A stretch of DNA of 37,770 nucleotides, taken from NCBI RefSeq assembly GCF_029868745.1, contig NZ_JARWOP010000372.1:1-37770 (forward strand), written 5' to 3'. Source of the stretch: Nocardia wallacei (GTDB lineage: Bacteria > Actinomycetota > Actinomycetes > Mycobacteriales > Mycobacteriaceae). Numbering within the stretch: the stretch's first letter is position 1; every line of letters begins with the position of its first letter. The notes under the pieces are model-generated. The model searched no databases. It was not told where the DNA came from and worked only from the letters and a program-made list of their open reading frames with translations. This document shows positions 22,787 to 31,538 of the stretch, piece by piece. Both the position numbers and the translations under genes were made by a program.

Positions 22787-25540
22787 GTGGCGCCCGTCGT
22801 TACGCTGGCGGACGTGTTGGCAGGTCGTGACAGCGAGCAGGCCGAGATCGAGGGGCTGCTCGACGACGCCAGGGCGGGCAGCAGCCGGTCTCTGGTGATT
22901 CGGGGCGAGGCCGGGATCGGGAAGTCCGCGCTGGTGGAGTACGCCGCGACCGCGGCGGCCGGGATGCGTGTGGTGCGCGGTGTCGGCGTCGAGTCCGAGG
23001 CCGAACTCGCTTTCGGCGCACTGCATCTGCTGCTGTACCCGTATCTGGATCGGCTCGAGGGGTTGCCCGGACCGCAGGAGGCGGCGCTGCGCGCGGCGTT
23101 CGGGCAGATCGAGGCGCCCGAGGCGAACCGCTTCCTCGTCGGCGCGGCCACCCTGACGCTGCTGGCCGAACTGGCCGCCGAGACGCCGACCCTGGTCCTC
23201 GTCGACGACGCGCAGTGGCTCGACCGCAGCTCCTCCGACGCGCTGCTGTTCGCGACGCGCCGCTTCCACGCCGATCCGGTCGCGGTCGTGTTCGCGGTGC
23301 GGGAGACCGCCTCGCCGTTCGCCACCCCGGGCATCGACACGCTGCGCCTGAGCGGTCTCCCGCGCCCGGCGGCCACGCGGTTGCTCGCCGAGCGCGTGAC
23401 GGGGCTGACCGTGCCGGGATGCGAGCGGGTGCTGGACGAGTCGGACGGTAATCCGTTGGCGCTCATCGAATTAGGCATGGCGCGCCGGGCGGCCGAACGG
23501 GCCGGGCACGCCGACCCGATGCATGAGGTCGGCCCGCTGCCCGTGACCCGCCGCGTGCAGGAGAGCTTCCGGGCGCAGATCACCGAATTACCCACGGCCA
23601 CAAGCACCTTGCTGTTGATCGCCGCGGCCGATACCGGTGCGGGCGTCGACACCATCCTGAGCGTCGGCGCCGCCTTCGGGCTCACGGCCGCCGATCTCGA
23701 GCCCGCGGAGCACGCCGACCTCGTCGCGATGTCCACCGATGCCTTGACGTTCCGGCATCCCCTGATTCGCGCCGCCGCCTACCAGCAGGCGGCCCACCAT
23801 CAGCGCGTCGCCGTGCACGAAGCCTTTGCCCGGGTGCTGACCGCCGCGGCGGACGCCGACCGCCGCACCTGGCATCTCGCCGCCGCCACGACCGAACCGG
23901 ACGAGCGGGTGGCCACCGAACTGGAACACACGGCGCGCCGGGCCCAGCACCGCGGCGGGGCGATGGCGGTGTCGGCGGCGTACGACCGCGCCGCACGGCT
24001 CAGCGCGGACCCCGAACACCGGGCCCGGCGTGTCCTGATGGCCGCCCGCGCGGCCTACGACGCCGGACGGCCGGACCGGGCCGACCGGCTGGCCTCGGAG
24101 GCCACCGCGCTCACCACCGACAACGGAATCCGCGCGGACGCAACACATATCAAGGCGCAGATCGAATACGAACGCACCTCACCCGCCCGAGACGCCGAAC
24201 TCGCCCTGCGGGCAGCGGAATTGGTGGTCGCCCACGACCCCGAACGCGCGGTCTACATTCTGTCCGAGGCCGCCTGCTGCGGTCGCGACGCGGGTCGGCG
24301 CGATCTGCTGGAGCGGGCTGTCGGACATTTCGAATCCCTTCGCCTGCCCGATGATTCGCCGCTGCGCAGGCATGTCGCCGCCCAGATCGCCTGGGCCGAT
24401 TTCCTCGCCGGACGGCCCGAAGCCGCCGTCGGCGCCATGGCCGAGCAGCTGCGCGTCGCCCGGGGCGCCGACGTCGACTGTCTGTACAAGATCGTCGCGG
24501 CGTTCAGCGGCGTGATGCTCGCCGAAGACGCGGACACCGCCGCGATCATGGACGCGGCACTGGACGAGGCCCGCTCGACGGGAGCGGTGCTGTGGATTCC
24601 GTACTCGCTCGAGGTGCTGGCGCTCGCGCGATTATTGAACGGGCAGTTCCTGCAGGCGCGAACCGCTGTGGCGGAAGGCGTCTCGCTCGCCCTCGAACTC
24701 GAGATGGACACCGAGGTGGCCGTGCTGCGGGCGGTGGAGGTGTGGCTGGCCGCGGTAGCGGGCGATACGGAGCGTGCCCGAGCACTCGCCGCGGACATCG
24801 AACCGCTGCTGTCCCAACGACATCCGGCCCACGCCGCGCTGATGACCTGGGGGCTCGCGATCGCGGATCTGTCGGCGGGCCGGTTCGAATCGGTCGTCGA
24901 CGCCCTGGACGGCGTCTGTACCGGGCCGGTCGCACACGACTTCCCGATCCGCGCCGTGCCCGACCAAGTGGAGGCGGCGATCCGCGGCGGCTTCCCGGAG
25001 CGCGCCGCGGCACATCTGCCCGCGTTCGAACGCTGGGCCCGGGTGATCCGAAACCCCTTGGGGGCGGCGCTGTTACACCGCTGCCACGCGCTGATTGCTC
25101 CTGCGGACGACGACGCGGAGAAGCACTACCGCACCGCGCTCGAACTGCACGAGGGGCATGGCGGGCACTACGATCGCGCCCGCACGCAGCTGTCCTTCGG
25201 TGAATGGCTGCGCCGCCGCCGTCGCCGGGCCGACGCTCGCGTACAGCTCGTGGCGGCGATGGACGCCTTCGATCGCGTCGGCGCCCGCGACTGGGCGGAC
25301 CGTACCCGCGTCGAACTGGCCGCCCTCGGTGAGCGGCCCGCCGAGCAGCGCGGCGACCCGCTGAAACTGCTGACGCCGCAGGAGGTTCAGGTCGTGCGGC
25401 TGGCGGCGGCGGGGCACAGCAACCGGGAGATCGGCGCCCAATTGTTCCTGAGCCCGCGCACCGTCGGCCACCACCTGTACAAGGCGTATCCGAAACTCGG
25501 CGTCACGCGGCGCATCGAACTCGCCCAGCTCGAGCTGTGA
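22787..25540 (+). CDS. LuxR-family regulator with AAA/STAND ATPase (LAL type)
   Basis: 917-residue Large ATP-binding LuxR regulator. Walker A GEAGIGKS lies at 40-47 and Walker B LVLVDDAQWLD at 136-146. A long helical TPR/MalT-like middle reads LRAAELVVAHDPERAVYILS, and further repeats follow. The C-terminal LuxR helix-turn-helix (about 860-917) has LTPQEVQVVRLAAAGHSNRE, then IGAQLFLSPRTVGHHLYKAY. Such proteins activate transcription when bound to an inducer and ATP. The start GTG 22787 places the GRD motif (residue 13) at the usual distance. Likely targets are neighbours such as the SDR at 25668 or the MFS at 26420, but no binding site is recognised. Confidence 0.92.
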   Translation: MAPVVTLADVLAGRDSEQAEIEGLLDDARAGSSRSLVIRGEAGIGKSALVEYAATAAAGMRVVRGVGVESEAELAFGALHLLLYPYLDRLEGLPGPQEAALRAAFGQIEAPEANRFLVGAATLTLLAELAAETPTLVLVDDAQWLDRSSSDALLFATRRFHADPVAVVFAVRETASPFATPGIDTLRLSGLPRPAATRLLAERVTGLTVPGCERVLDESDGNPLALIELGMARRAAERAGHADPMHEVGPLPVTRRVQESFRAQITELPTATSTLLLIAAADTGAGVDTILSVGAAFGLTAADLEPAEHADLVAMSTDALTFRHPLIRAAAYQQAAHHQRVAVHEAFARVLTAAADADRRTWHLAAATTEPDERVATELEHTARRAQHRGGAMAVSAAYDRAARLSADPEHRARRVLMAARAAYDAGRPDRADRLASEATALTTDNGIRADATHIKAQIEYERTSPARDAELALRAAELVVAHDPERAVYILSEAACCGRDAGRRDLLERAVGHFESLRLPDDSPLRRHVAAQIAWADFLAGRPEAAVGAMAEQLRVARGADVDCLYKIVAAFSGVMLAEDADTAAIMDAALDEARSTGAVLWIPYSLEVLALARLLNGQFLQARTAVAEGVSLALELEMDTEVAVLRAVEVWLAAVAGDTERARALAADIEPLLSQRHPAHAALMTWGLAIADLSAGRFESVVDALDGVCTGPVAHDFPIRAVPDQVEAAIRGGFPERAAAHLPAFERWARVIRNPLGAALLHRCHALIAPADDDAEKHYRTALELHEGHGGHYDRARTQLSFGEWLRRRRRRADARVQLVAAMDAFDRVGARDWADRTRVELAALGERPAEQRGDPLKLLTPQEVQVVRLAAAGHSNREIGAQLFLSPRTVGHHLYKAYPKLGVTRRIELAQLEL

Positions 25541-25667
25541 CCGGGAGCGGATGACCTATCCGGCGGTCCGCGGCCACGGCACACGCCGGTCATGCGACCG
25601 ATGCGGCCCGGACGACCGGCGAAATAGCTTTCTTCCTGCAGGTCAGAACCGACAGGGAGAAGACGTC

Positions 25668-26417
25668 ATGTTGCTCGAGAACAAGACCGCAGTGATCTAC
25701 GGCGCGGGCGGTTCCATCGGATCCGCGATGGCCAAGGGCTTCGCCGCCGAGGGGGCGAGCTGCCACCTGGTGGGCCGCACCGCCGCCACGCTGGACAAGG
25801 TCGCCGACGAGATCCGCGGCGCCGGTGGCCGCGCCGAGACCGCCGTCGTGGACGCGCTGGACGCCGCCGCCGTCGCCGACCACGCCGCCGCGGTGGCCGA
25901 GAAGTCCGGCAGCCTCGACATCTCGGTCAACGTGATCGGCTACGAGGCCCTCTTCCAGCCGCTCGTCGACATCTCGGTGGACGCCTTCGCCGACTCGATC
26001 GCCACACTCGTCCGGGCACAACTGGCGACCACCCAGGCCGCCGCGCGGCACATGATCGCGCAGCAGTCCGGGGTCATCCTGTTCTTCGGCGGCTCGGACC
26101 CGGCGCACAAGTTCCCGGGCCTCGGCAATGTGCAGGTGAGCATGGATGCCGCGGAGGGGCTGCGGCGGCAGTGGGCGGCCGACCTCGGGCCGTTCGGCAT
26201 CCGGGTCGTCTCGCTGCTCACCGGCGGCATCATCGACACCTTCCCGGACATCCCGGAAACCGAGCAGGCGCGCAAGGGCATCATCGACGCCACTCTGCTG
26301 AAGCGGGCGGCCACGCTGTCCGATGTCGGGCACGTCGCGGCATTCGTCGCCTCCGAGCGCGGCCGCTCCCTGACCGGCACTCAGGTCAATATCTCCTGCG
26401 GAGCCTGCGGGGATTGA
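25668..26417 (+). CDS. Atypical SDR-family protein lacking the YxxxK catalytic pair
   Basis: 249-residue Rossmann protein. The cofactor loop is YGAGGSIGSAMAKGFAAEGA (GxGxxxG-like, residues about 10-29). HLVGRTAA follows strand 2 and suggests NADP(H). The segment where YxxxK should lie reads GNVQVSMDAAEGLRRQWAAD. Aligning EGLRRQWAADLGPFGIRVV with ordinary SDRs puts Val and Met where Tyr and Lys are expected. The loop LLTGGIIDTFPD replaces the usual PG motif. It may be catalytically inactive, act on an unusual substrate, or serve as a binding or sensor protein. ATG 25668 has GGGAGA upstream. It lies 128 bases after the LAL regulator in the same direction, and ends 2 bases from the convergent MFS gene. 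Confidence 0.85.
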   Translation: MLLENKTAVIYGAGGSIGSAMAKGFAAEGASCHLVGRTAATLDKVADEIRGAGGRAETAVVDALDAAAVADHAAAVAEKSGSLDISVNVIGYEALFQPLVDISVDAFADSIATLVRAQLATTQAAARHMIAQQSGVILFFGGSDPAHKFPGLGNVQVSMDAAEGLRRQWAADLGPFGIRVVSLLTGGIIDTFPDIPETEQARKGIIDATLLKRAATLSDVGHVAAFVASERGRSLTGTQVNISCGACGD

Positions 26418-26419
26418 TC

Positions 26420-27787
26420 TCACGCGGGAACGCCGCCGCTCCGGTCGGGAAGGAACATGGCGGCGGCGAAACCCGCGAGGCCGATCGCGCCCAGGACGAT
26501 CATGGCGGCCGCGTAGGCGTGTCCGGTGAGCCCGGCGGTGAGGATGGTGCCGGCGATCGCGGTGCCGAGTGCGGATCCGAGGTTGGACACGCTGCGGGAC
26601 AGGCCGGAGATCTCGCCCTGCTGGTCCTCGCCGAAGCTCGACTGCACGATGTTGACCGACGGGGTGAGCATGACGCCGAGCCCGAGCCCGATCAACAGCA
26701 GTCCGGGGGTGAAGGCCCACGGGTCGACCGCGCGGTGCGCCAGGGCGAGCAGCACGGCGATGCCGACGACCGTGACCACGAAGCCGTCGATGATGAGGGT
26801 GCGTTGCGGCCGGCGGCGCGCGAGCCGTGCCGCCGCCAGCGACGACACCAGCAGGCCGACGGTCGCCGCGGTGAACACGACACCGGTCTCGATCGCGCTG
26901 TACCCGCGCACCACCTGCAGATACGCCGCGACCACGAAGGACGAGCCCATCAGCAGCAGCCACTGGATGTTCTGGGTGACCATCCCGAGGTTCGCGGTGC
27001 GGTAGCGGAACAGGCTCGTCGACAGCAGCGGCTCGCCGCCGCCGCGTTCCTTTCGCCGCGCCGCCACGAAGAACCACGTCAGCAGGCCCGCCGCGAGCGC
27101 GAGCAGGGCGAGGGTCAGCAGGACGTTGTCGTCGGCGACGAGAATTCCGGCGACCAGCAGAACCAGCCCGGTCGCGGAGAGCGCAGCACCCCCGATATCG
27201 AATTTGTGCGACGGGTCGGCGGGCAACGGATCGCGAATCCGCCGGCTCAGCACGACGATCGAGAGGACGACCAGCGCCTGGAAGACGAAGGCCGCGCGCC
27301 AGCTCAGTGCCGAGGTGATCAGTCCGCCGAGCAGCGGTCCCGCCGCGGCCCCGATTCCGCCCATCGCCATGATGGCGCCGAAAGCCTTTGCCCGCGAATC
27401 GATTTCGGTGAACAGGAGGGTGGTGAGGATGTAGACGGGCGGAATGAGCAGCGCTGTCCCGACCCCCTCCAGAATCGAGTTGCCGAGAATCAATACCCCC
27501 AGGCCGGGCGCGGCGGCACTGAGGACCGCGCCGACCCCGTACACCGCCAAGCCCGCGATCAAACAGCGCTTGCGGCCGTAGCGGTCGGTGAGTTTTCCGC
27601 CGGGAATCATCAACGCGGCCATCACCAGAAGGAAGATCGTGATGGTGACTTGCACCCCTTGCACGGTGGTGTGCAGGTCGGTGCTGATGTCGTTGATCAT
27701 CACGTTCATGTTCGAGCCGGCGAAGCTGCAGATGAACTGCGCCAGCGTCAGCGGCAGCAGCACCCCGCGCGGGCTCGCCGCTACCAT
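26420..27787 (-). CDS. MFS transporter (DHA2/EmrB-QacA type)
   Basis: 455-residue integral membrane protein with about 14 helices. It begins ASPRGVLLPLTLAQFICSFA, followed by NVMINDISTDLHTTVQGVQV, a common actinobacterial EmrB/QacA N-terminus. The loop motif A is GGKLTDRYGRKRCLIAGLAV, and motif C-like GGIGAAAGPLLGGLITS lies in helix 5. The intracellular loop ERGGGEPLLSTSLFRYRTAN is typical of the family. It exports drugs or small metabolites using the proton gradient. ATG 27787 is the likely start, but its ribosome site is poor. A strong AAGGAGGGG lies too far upstream (about 25 bases) and in another frame. It is divergent from the secreted hydrolase at 28044 and convergent with the SDR. Confidence 0.88.
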   Translation of the reverse strand: MVAASPRGVLLPLTLAQFICSFAGSNMNVMINDISTDLHTTVQGVQVTITIFLLVMAALMIPGGKLTDRYGRKRCLIAGLAVYGVGAVLSAAAPGLGVLILGNSILEGVGTALLIPPVYILTTLLFTEIDSRAKAFGAIMAMGGIGAAAGPLLGGLITSALSWRAAFVFQALVVLSIVVLSRRIRDPLPADPSHKFDIGGAALSATGLVLLVAGILVADDNVLLTLALLALAAGLLTWFFVAARRKERGGGEPLLSTSLFRYRTANLGMVTQNIQWLLLMGSSFVVAAYLQVVRGYSAIETGVVFTAATVGLLVSSLAAARLARRRPQRTLIIDGFVVTVVGIAVLLALAHRAVDPWAFTPGLLLIGLGLGVMLTPSVNIVQSSFGEDQQGEISGLSRSVSNLGSALGTAIAGTILTAGLTGHAYAAAMIVLGAIGLAGFAAAMFLPDRSGGVPA

Positions 27788-28043
27788 CGCTTTCTGCGCC
27801 GAGATACACGCACGGCCCCTCCTTCGCCGGTCGGCCGGATCGCTGCACGCCGCAACCCGCCCAGTCTGTGCCGCCGCGCTTCCGTGCCGGTTACGCCCGG
27901 CTCGGCGGCGGAGTGAACCGCCGCGGAAGTGGGGGCTGTCGCCGACGGCCCGCGTCGCCGATGATCGGTCGGACGCGCCTGCGGGCGAATGGCGGGCGAC
28001 GGCGTAGCGTGCCGAGGCGAACGGACACGGCGAGGGAGATTCG

Positions 28044-29558
28044 ATGCGCGGTAGGTGGTTTCGACGAATCGTGCTGGGCATGGTGCTGACCGCCGGGGCC
28101 GCCACGGTATCGGCGGTCCCGGCGGGCGCCGACGACGGTCCCCCGGCCGCCCTGGACCGCTTCTATCATCAGCAACTGGACTGGAAGTCGTGCGGCGATC
28201 GGGCGCTCGACGCGGCGGGTGCGCTCTGCGCGGGCGTGGTCGTCCCGCTCGACTACGACCGTCCCGACGGACGCACGACCACGGTCGCGATCTCCCGCAT
28301 CGCCGCCACCGACCCCGCCCGACGGCGCGGCATCATGCTGTCGAATCCGGGCGGACCCGGCGGGCCCGGGCTGAGCATGATGGTCACCGTGCGCGATCGG
28401 CTCACGCCGGACGTCCGCGCCCAGTACGACCTGATCGGCATGGACCCGCGCGGCATCGGCCGCTCCGATCGGGTGAATTGCGCACTGCCGCTGCCCACCA
28501 TGCTGTTCTCGGCCGGGTTCGACGTGTTCGGTTACGCCCGCGACACCGCGCTGGCCGCCGCTCTGGCCACCTCGTGCGTTGCGCCGGACCCGGAGCGGGC
28601 GCGGTTCTCCACCACCCGCAACGTCGCTCGCGACATGGACGTCATCCGCGGGGTTTTCGGCGATGCCCGGACCAGTTACTACGGCGGCTCCTACGGTAGC
28701 TACCTCGGCGCGGTCTACCTGCAGATGTTCGGTGACCGCGCCGACCGCTTCGTGCTCGACAGCGGGGTCGATCCGGATCGCTACTGGATCGGCATGTTCC
28801 AGGACATGGGCGGGACGAACGAAGCGGCACTGGACGATTGGGCTGTCTGGGCGGCCCGCCACGATGCCGACTACCACTTCGGTTCCACCCCCGCGCAAGT
28901 GCGTGCCTTCATCGAGGACCTGCTCCACCGCGCGGCCGCACATCCGGTGGTGAGCGACGCCTACCTCATCGACGAGCACACGGTGCCGATGATGTTGCTT
29001 GCGCTGCTGGTCAATCCGAAGCTGAACGCCGACCTGGCCGACGCGGTGCGGATCATCGACGACGGCGTCTCGGGGCGGCCCGTCGACATGCAGCGATTGA
29101 AGACGAAGATCTCCGGCGCCGTCCCGACCGAGGCGTCCGGCATGGCCGCGGTGCTGTGCGGTGACCGGGCCGCGCCGCGCGATCCGGCGTGGTACTACCG
29201 CAATATCGAAGCGGTCCGGGCTACCCAGCCGGTGTTCGGCGCGTTCGCCAACAACATCACCGCCTGCGCGTTCTGGCCGGAGCCGGTCGAGCCGCCGACC
29301 GAGGTGCGCAACGCGAGTCCGGCACTGCTGCTGGGCACCGTGCAGGACACCCGGACCGCCTATCCGCAAACCCTCGAGCTGCACCGCGATCTGTCCGCCT
29401 CGCGGCTGGTGACCTTGGCGCACACCAGGATTCACGGCGCCTTCCGCGTCGGGCTGAGTCCCTGTGTCAACGACATCGTCAACACCTACCTCGGCACCGG
29501 GACCCTGCCCGCCGCGGACCGCACCTGCGAACCCGACCCCGGCTACTTCCCGGAGTAG
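28044..29558 (+). CDS. Secreted alpha/beta hydrolase, TAP-like (tripeptidyl aminopeptidase family)
   Basis: 504-residue exported serine hydrolase. The signal peptide (MRGRWFRRIVLGMVLTAGAA, then TVSAVPAGA) is cleaved around residue 31. LDWKSCGD and VVPLDYDRPDGRTTTVAISR are the family's N-terminal pattern. NPGGPGGPGL forms the oxyanion region, DPRGIGRSD follows, and the nucleophile elbow GGSYGSYLG contains Ser216. The C-terminal TAP-like domain has LLLGTVQDTRTAY (the catalytic Asp region) and THTRIHG-like HTRIHGAF with the catalytic His, ending in a conserved disulphide-type CVNDIVNTYLGTGTLPAADR. It probably removes N-terminal peptides or hydrolyses esters outside the cell. ATG 28044 follows GAGGGAG. 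Confidence 0.88.
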   Translation: MRGRWFRRIVLGMVLTAGAATVSAVPAGADDGPPAALDRFYHQQLDWKSCGDRALDAAGALCAGVVVPLDYDRPDGRTTTVAISRIAATDPARRRGIMLSNPGGPGGPGLSMMVTVRDRLTPDVRAQYDLIGMDPRGIGRSDRVNCALPLPTMLFSAGFDVFGYARDTALAAALATSCVAPDPERARFSTTRNVARDMDVIRGVFGDARTSYYGGSYGSYLGAVYLQMFGDRADRFVLDSGVDPDRYWIGMFQDMGGTNEAALDDWAVWAARHDADYHFGSTPAQVRAFIEDLLHRAAAHPVVSDAYLIDEHTVPMMLLALLVNPKLNADLADAVRIIDDGVSGRPVDMQRLKTKISGAVPTEASGMAAVLCGDRAAPRDPAWYYRNIEAVRATQPVFGAFANNITACAFWPEPVEPPTEVRNASPALLLGTVQDTRTAYPQTLELHRDLSASRLVTLAHTRIHGAFRVGLSPCVNDIVNTYLGTGTLPAADRTCEPDPGYFPE

Positions 29559-29571
29559 GCCGCCGCCGCGC

Positions 29572-30507
29572 TCAGGCCACCAGGACGGTCTTGCCCGGCA
29601 ACCGTCCGGCGTCGGCATCGGCGTGCACGGCCGCGAGATCGGCCAGTGGCCGGCGGTCGGCGACGTCGATGCGCAGTTGCCCGGCGTCCACCCGGCGGAC
29701 CAGTTCGGCCAGCTGCCCGGCGTCGCTGCGGGCGAAGAGGCGTTCCGTCCGCACCCCGCGACCCGCCTGCTCCGGCGGGGGAGTCGTGGCGCTCACCAGC
29801 ACCCCGCCGTCGCCGACCGAGTCGACGAGTGCGGTGGTCTCCTCCGGCGTGGTGCCCACCAGGTTGAGGACCACGTCGAACGGCCGGCCCGCGGCGGTGA
29901 CGGGTGTGGCCGTGTAGTCCAGGTGATCGATGATGTGGTCGATTCCGTAGTCGCGCAACCGGTTCGCGCTGCGCGCGCTCGCGGTCGCGGTGACCGTGGC
30001 CCCGGCCTGTTTCGCCAGCTGGACCGCGTAGCCGCCGACCGCCCCACCGGCGCCGTTCACCAGGATCGACTGTCCGGCCCGCAACTGGGCGACGTCGAAC
30101 AGCGCCTGCCATGCGGTCAGCCCCGCGACGGGCAGGGCGGCGGCGTCGGCCGCGGGCACGGTGGTCGGTGCCGCGGCCAGCGCGTCGGCCGGCGCGAGCA
30201 CGTACTCGGCGGCCGCGCCGTCCGCGGTCATCGGCAGGAATGCCACGACCGAATCGCCGGGCCGCCGCCCTTCGACTCCCGCGCCGAGTTCGGTGATCGT
30301 CCCGGCGAGGTCGATCCCCGGCACGTGCGGCAGCGCCACCGGGAACACCTCACTCAGATATCCCGCGCGAATCGTCGCATCGACCGGATTGAACGACGTG
30401 GCCGTCACCTGCACCAACACCTCACCCGCACCCGGAACCGGCCGCGGGGCCTCCTCGTACTCCAACACGTCGCTGTCGCCGTACCGGTGGTAGCGCACTG
30501 CCTTCAT
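29572..30507 (-). CDS. NADP-dependent MDR-family oxidoreductase (quinone oxidoreductase-like)
   Basis: 311 residues from ATG 30507 (GGGAGG upstream). It is a zinc-free medium-chain dehydrogenase/reductase. The N-terminal GroES-like domain begins MKAVRYHRYGDSDVLEYEEA and has the conserved SFNPVDATIRAG and PGIDLAGTI. The NADP fold is QSILVNGAGGAVGGYAVQLA with ASARSANRL after strand 2. The structural and catalytic zinc cysteines of alcohol dehydrogenases are absent. Substrates in the family include quinones, enones and nitro compounds. It is divergent from the MarR gene at 30644. Three 18-bp palindromes occupy the intergenic region, so MarR repression lifted by an electrophile or quinone is the obvious model. 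Confidence 0.9.
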   Translation of the reverse strand: MKAVRYHRYGDSDVLEYEEAPRPVPGAGEVLVQVTATSFNPVDATIRAGYLSEVFPVALPHVPGIDLAGTITELGAGVEGRRPGDSVVAFLPMTADGAAAEYVLAPADALAAAPTTVPAADAAALPVAGLTAWQALFDVAQLRAGQSILVNGAGGAVGGYAVQLAKQAGATVTATASARSANRLRDYGIDHIIDHLDYTATPVTAAGRPFDVVLNLVGTTPEETTALVDSVGDGGVLVSATTPPPEQAGRGVRTERLFARSDAGQLAELVRRVDAGQLRIDVADRRPLADLAAVHADADAGRLPGKTVLVA

Positions 30508-30527
30508 AACTGCCTCCCAGCTCAGGT

Positions 30528-30545
30528 TGCTTCGATTTCGAAGCA
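30528..30545. promoter_or_regulatory. MarR operator candidate, site 1
   Basis: TGCTTCGATTTCGAAGCA is an 18-bp palindrome with a single central mismatch pair. It lies 20 bases upstream of the oxidoreductase start codon, within or just after that gene's promoter. Confidence 0.8.
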
Positions 30546-30561
30546 TGCCGAGAAGAGTAAC

Positions 30562-30579
30562 TGCTTCGATATCGAAGCA
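30562..30579. promoter_or_regulatory. MarR operator candidate, site 2 (perfect palindrome)
   Basis: TGCTTCGATATCGAAGCA is perfectly self-complementary over 18 bases. Its centre is 34 bases from that of site 1. It lies upstream of the oxidoreductase, probably over that gene's -35/-10 region. Confidence 0.85.
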
Positions 30580-30610
30580 AAACCCCTCGATGCTGTGAAG
30601 GCTGTCACAT

Positions 30611-30628
30611 AGCTTCGACATCGAAGCA
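30611..30628. promoter_or_regulatory. MarR operator candidate, site 3
   Basis: AGCTTCGACATCGAAGCA differs from site 2 at two positions only. It ends 15 bases upstream of the MarR start codon (GTG 30644), suggesting autoregulation. Its centre is 49 bases from that of site 2. Confidence 0.8.
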
Positions 30629-30643
30629 CTTTAGGATGAAGGC

Positions 30644-31138
30644 GTGCCCGAACCCTTGGAGCCGGAACAGCTGAACACGTACTTCGCGCTCATGGAGGCG
30701 GTCAGCCTGCTGCAGCACGCCGTGGAACAGCAGCTGCGCACCGCGGGCGACCTCAGCTACGTGCAGTTTCAGCTGCTGGCCCGGCTCGCCGGCGCCGAGG
30801 GACAGCTGACCATGACCGAGCTGGCGGACGGCGTCGTCTACAGCCGCAGCGGCCTCACCCACCAGGCCGGTCTGCTGGACCGGGCGGGCCTCATCACCCG
30901 CGCGCCGAGTCCGGACGACCAGCGCGCCACCGTCGTGACCATTACCGAGGCGGGCCTGGAGCGGGTGCGGCAGGTGCTGCCCGGCCACGTCGAGGTGACC
31001 CGCCGCATGCTCTTCGACCCGCTACTTCCGCGCGACGTAGCCGAATTGGGCGTCATCATGACCCGAGTCCGTGACCACATGCGCGCCCAGCCTCCGCGCT
31101 CGGCTACTCCGCGCAGGCGTACGCCGAAGTCCGGCTAG
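30644..31138 (+). CDS. MarR-family transcriptional regulator
   Basis: 164 residues. It is a winged helix-turn-helix protein with flanking dimerisation helices. The N-terminal helix is LNTYFALMEAVSLLQHAVEQ, then DLSYVQFQLLARLAGAEGQL. The recognition region is TMTELADGVVYSRSGLTHQA, followed by LLDRAGLITRAPSPDDQRAT (the wing, with the canonical D-x-R). The C-terminal tail is basic and disordered (SATPRRRTPKSG). No ligand-sensing cysteine is present, so binding of a small effector, not thiol oxidation, is more likely. The GTG start has GAAGG close upstream. It is divergent from the MDR oxidoreductase, and the three shared palindromes make it the probable repressor of both genes. Confidence 0.92.
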   Translation: MPEPLEPEQLNTYFALMEAVSLLQHAVEQQLRTAGDLSYVQFQLLARLAGAEGQLTMTELADGVVYSRSGLTHQAGLLDRAGLITRAPSPDDQRATVVTITEAGLERVRQVLPGHVEVTRRMLFDPLLPRDVAELGVIMTRVRDHMRAQPPRSATPRRRTPKSG

Positions 31139-31173
31139 TCCGCGGCGAGTGGACAGCTAACGGGACGCGCGAA

Positions 31174-31359
31174 TCAGCTCGCGCGGCGCGGCGGAATCAC
31201 CCAGAACTCGTTGTCCGAGATCGGGGGAAGCGGCCGGGTGTCTTCGATCGGGTCCACTCGCAGGAGCGCGATGAACTCCTCGACCGTGTACCCAGCGGCG
31301 CGAATGTCCGAAAGCAGTTGCTCCGCAGGCGACCTCGAAGCGATCAGGCTGAGCATCAT
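31174..31359 (-). CDS. Small hypothetical protein (about 61 aa)
   Basis: The frame reads MMLSLIASRSPAEQLLSDIR, then AAGYTVEEFIALLRVDPIED and a proline-rich tail ending DNEFWVIPPRRAS. A predicted amphipathic helix (EQLLSDIRAAGYTVEEFIALL) dominates. No family is recognised. The purine run GGGGGAGG directly abuts the ATG at 31359. The adjacent ATG at 31356 has only a 3-base gap, so the true start is uncertain. In-frame extension further upstream to 31455 lacks a ribosome site. It is convergent with the MarR gene. Confidence 0.5.
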   Translation of the reverse strand: MMLSLIASRSPAEQLLSDIRAAGYTVEEFIALLRVDPIEDTRPLPPISDNEFWVIPPRRAS

Positions 31360-31538
31360 CCTCCCCCTGGGAGACGACATCGGACGGATGCGATAGCGGG
31401 CCGCGGGGGCAATCGCGGCCCGCTCTGCAGGGCATCTCACTGTGGAGACGCGCACAGCTTAGCGAGTGCCCAGCAAACTCCGCGCCATTTTCGGGTGGAA
31501 ATATTCGGACATGTCCGGCAGGGGGACCGGACCCGAAT

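Noticed and set aside
22787..26417. Antibiotic biosynthetic cluster centred on the LAL regulator
   Set aside because: No polyketide synthase, NRPS, terpene or other scaffold-forming gene is nearby; only an SDR and an MFS pump accompany the regulator.
27906..27923. CGGCGG-AGTGAA-CCGCCG inverted repeat between divergent genes
   Set aside because: Built of simple GC triplets that recur by chance in this genome, and not placed over a promoter-like sequence.
27788..28105. Long N-terminal extension of the MFS gene at 26420
   Set aside because: It would cross the divergent hydrolase start and is arginine/proline-rich. Family members begin near the ATG at 27787.
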